This document shows, one piece after another, positions 23,444-24,564 of a DNA stretch of 24,564 nt. A program made the position numbers and the translations under genes. The stretch is taken from positions 1-24,564 of the forward strand of contig JAHLWJ010000028.1 of the NCBI GenBank assembly GCA_019057975.1. The letters are read 5' to 3'. Numbering within the stretch: position 1 is the first letter of the stretch; every line of letters starts with the position of its first letter. The notes beneath the pieces are model-generated. The model was not told where the DNA came from. It was given only the letters and a program-made list of their open reading frames with translations, and searched no databases. This DNA is from Promethearchaeota archaeon. Its GTDB lineage: Archaea; Asgardarchaeota; Lokiarchaeia; Sigynarchaeales; SOKP01.

Positions 23444-24564
23444 TTAATTGAAGAAGTTTATTTCATTATAATCCAATGTTTTAATCAGATATTTTTCTCC
23501 CGTCGCACCATTGATTACAAATGCCAATCTATTCTCTAATTGTGTGAGTATCTGTCGTTCAAAAGGATCTTCTGAAAATATAGTATTATTTGGGTAATCT
23601 TCCCTAAATAATACTTTAATACTTGGTTGAGAAGCAACATCATCAAACAATCGAGCGGGTGCTTGATCTGCAATAACAAATCCAACCCCGCGGCTTCGAT
23701 ATTCTTTCAATAATTCAGAGAATATTTTTGCCATCTGTTCCTTCATGATGAAATCTGTATCGTCGCTATTTTTCGTGATAGGTTTTTCTAAAATTGCATG
23801 TGCTTCATCAATAACAATGAGGTGTTTTAACTCTTCATTTTCAGTATCTCTTGTATTAGTTCTGACGAGTTGAAATATTGCATTTACAATTAAAGCTTTA
23901 GTAAATTTATTACACATTGACAAATCAAGAAAAATGTTCTTACCATCTATCCAATCTTTAAACCATTTTGGTAAATCTTTAGTTAACTTAAGAACATTCT
24001 GTACTTTATCTTCAGAGAATACTTTAATCCTATTCCTAAGAGCTTGCAATAGATTAGCTTGAACATCATCGCCGTAAGGATTTCTCTTAACGTAATTTTC
24101 TACGCCTTTAAGCAAGGTTCCTAATAATTCCGGTAATTTCTCATTTTTCTTTATAAACGCTATAGCTGTTCTATAAATAATCTTTTCAAAAACATTCTTT
24201 AACCCCAAGGAAGCACATATATAAGTTGCTGTTTCTTGCAGACATTTTTCTAAGTATTGCCCTTCAAAAAAATAGGGAATCTGAAAATCATCATCGGAAT
24301 ATTTTACTGTTGAAAAATCTTGATAATAAATCTCTTGAGATGATTTCGCTATATTAAGAACTAAGATCCCAACATCTTTTGCTTTATTACTGAGTTCCTT
24401 AATAAATCGAGCGAGGAAATATGTTTTTCCGCAACCAGATTTCCCGAATACAACTAAATCTTGAGGTAATTTATTTATTGGAACATAGGTTTTATGGTCG
24501 GTTATAACTCCAGTTTTAATATGTTTCCCAATTTCTATTGCTTGCTTTTTAAATTCTTCATTTA
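23444..24564 (-). CDS. HerA/VirB4-like P-loop ATPase, 5' end outside the window
   Basis: The frame is open from the stop at 23444 to the right edge, giving 372 visible residues; internal TTG or ATG codons near 24208 are not real starts because the Walker A lies before them. Walker A is VFGKSGCGKTYFLARF (near 24440-24410), followed by GILVLNIAKSS. Walker B is LIVIDEAHAILEK (about 23830-23790). Further on, LLKEYRSRGVGFVIADQAPA is the helix and sensor region typical of HerA/FtsK-superfamily pumps, and a C-terminal FVINGATGEKYLI strand pair follows. Such hexameric ATPases translocate DNA; HerA partners NurA in end resection, and relatives act in conjugation or in SIR2-HerA-type and DUF4297-HerA defence. 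The missing N-terminal domain would decide among these. No partner nuclease is visible downstream. Confidence 0.88.
   Translation of the reverse strand, partial: NEEFKKQAIEIGKHIKTGVITDHKTYVPINKLPQDLVVFGKSGCGKTYFLARFIKELSNKAKDVGILVLNIAKSSQEIYYQDFSTVKYSDDDFQIPYFFEGQYLEKCLQETATYICASLGLKNVFEKIIYRTAIAFIKKNEKLPELLGTLLKGVENYVKRNPYGDDVQANLLQALRNRIKVFSEDKVQNVLKLTKDLPKWFKDWIDGKNIFLDLSMCNKFTKALIVNAIFQLVRTNTRDTENEELKHLIVIDEAHAILEKPITKNSDDTDFIMKEQMAKIFSELLKEYRSRGVGFVIADQAPARLFDDVASQPSIKVLFREDYPNNTIFSEDPFERQILTQLENRLAFVINGATGEKYLIKTLDYNEINFFN

Noticed and set aside
23444..24208. A complete 254-residue protein starting at 24208
   Set aside because: The frame continues to the window edge and the Walker A motif lies upstream, so this start would behead the ATPase.

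Overview
The window is very AT-rich. Its promoters look archaeal: TATA boxes about 25 bases before the expected starts, few strong ribosome binding sites and some probably leaderless genes. The gene content suggests an Asgard (Lokiarchaeota-like) archaeon: 'LPESIGNLxSL' leucine-rich repeats with a pre-repeat segment I associate with that group, a HerA-type ATPase, a YGIWGH protein family I recall from both prokaryotes and eukaryotes, and many zinc-ribbon proteins. The taxonomic call is inference; there is no rRNA or tRNA in the window.

Layout. (1) 2-97: 3' end of an unidentified gene. (2) 315-2341, minus strand: compact four-gene operon behind a clear TATA box. It encodes a coiled-coil protein, a secreted membrane-anchored DNRLRE/CBM96-like surface protein, a small protein of a type common in phages, and a membrane-anchored HNH nuclease. 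(3) 2342-3400: mostly non-coding or decayed DNA with a hairpin-rich patch (candidate RNA), a small hypothetical gene and a DUF4209-like fragment. (4) 3475-8515, plus strand: an 1114-residue helical-repeat protein followed by a zinc-ribbon PD-(D/E)XK nuclease, a likely two-gene defence-type unit. (5) 8822-9956: a zinc-finger/coiled-coil protein and a 47-residue zinc-ribbon protein on the opposite strand. (6) 10009-10913: gene rubble, with three protein-like readings broken by stops or frameshifts. (7) 10976-14077, minus strand: an NLR-like protein (zinc ribbon, STAND/NACHT-type NTPase, 19 leucine-rich repeats) whose NTPase half is visibly GC-richer than everything around it. (8) 14645-22573, plus strand: a four-gene cluster of a winged-helix protein, an SPFH/band-7 protein, an SRPBCC-like zinc-ribbon protein, and a 1425-residue protein joining TPRs, duplicated helical repeats and the same SRPBCC-like zinc-ribbon module. 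(9) 22934-23377: a YGIWGH-motif protein. (10) 23444 to the right edge, minus strand: a HerA-like ATPase lacking its 5' end.

The region reads as an accessory or defence-type island. Evidence is the pairing of sensor-like repeat proteins with nucleases, the phage-type small protein, the decayed genes and the compositional switch. The most promising undescribed system is the 14645-22573 cluster. It resembles in outline the bacterial YdjGHI-type arrangement (SPFH protein next to zinc-ribbon proteins), but with architectures I do not recognise. The 3475-8515 pair and the NLR-like protein are the next best candidates.
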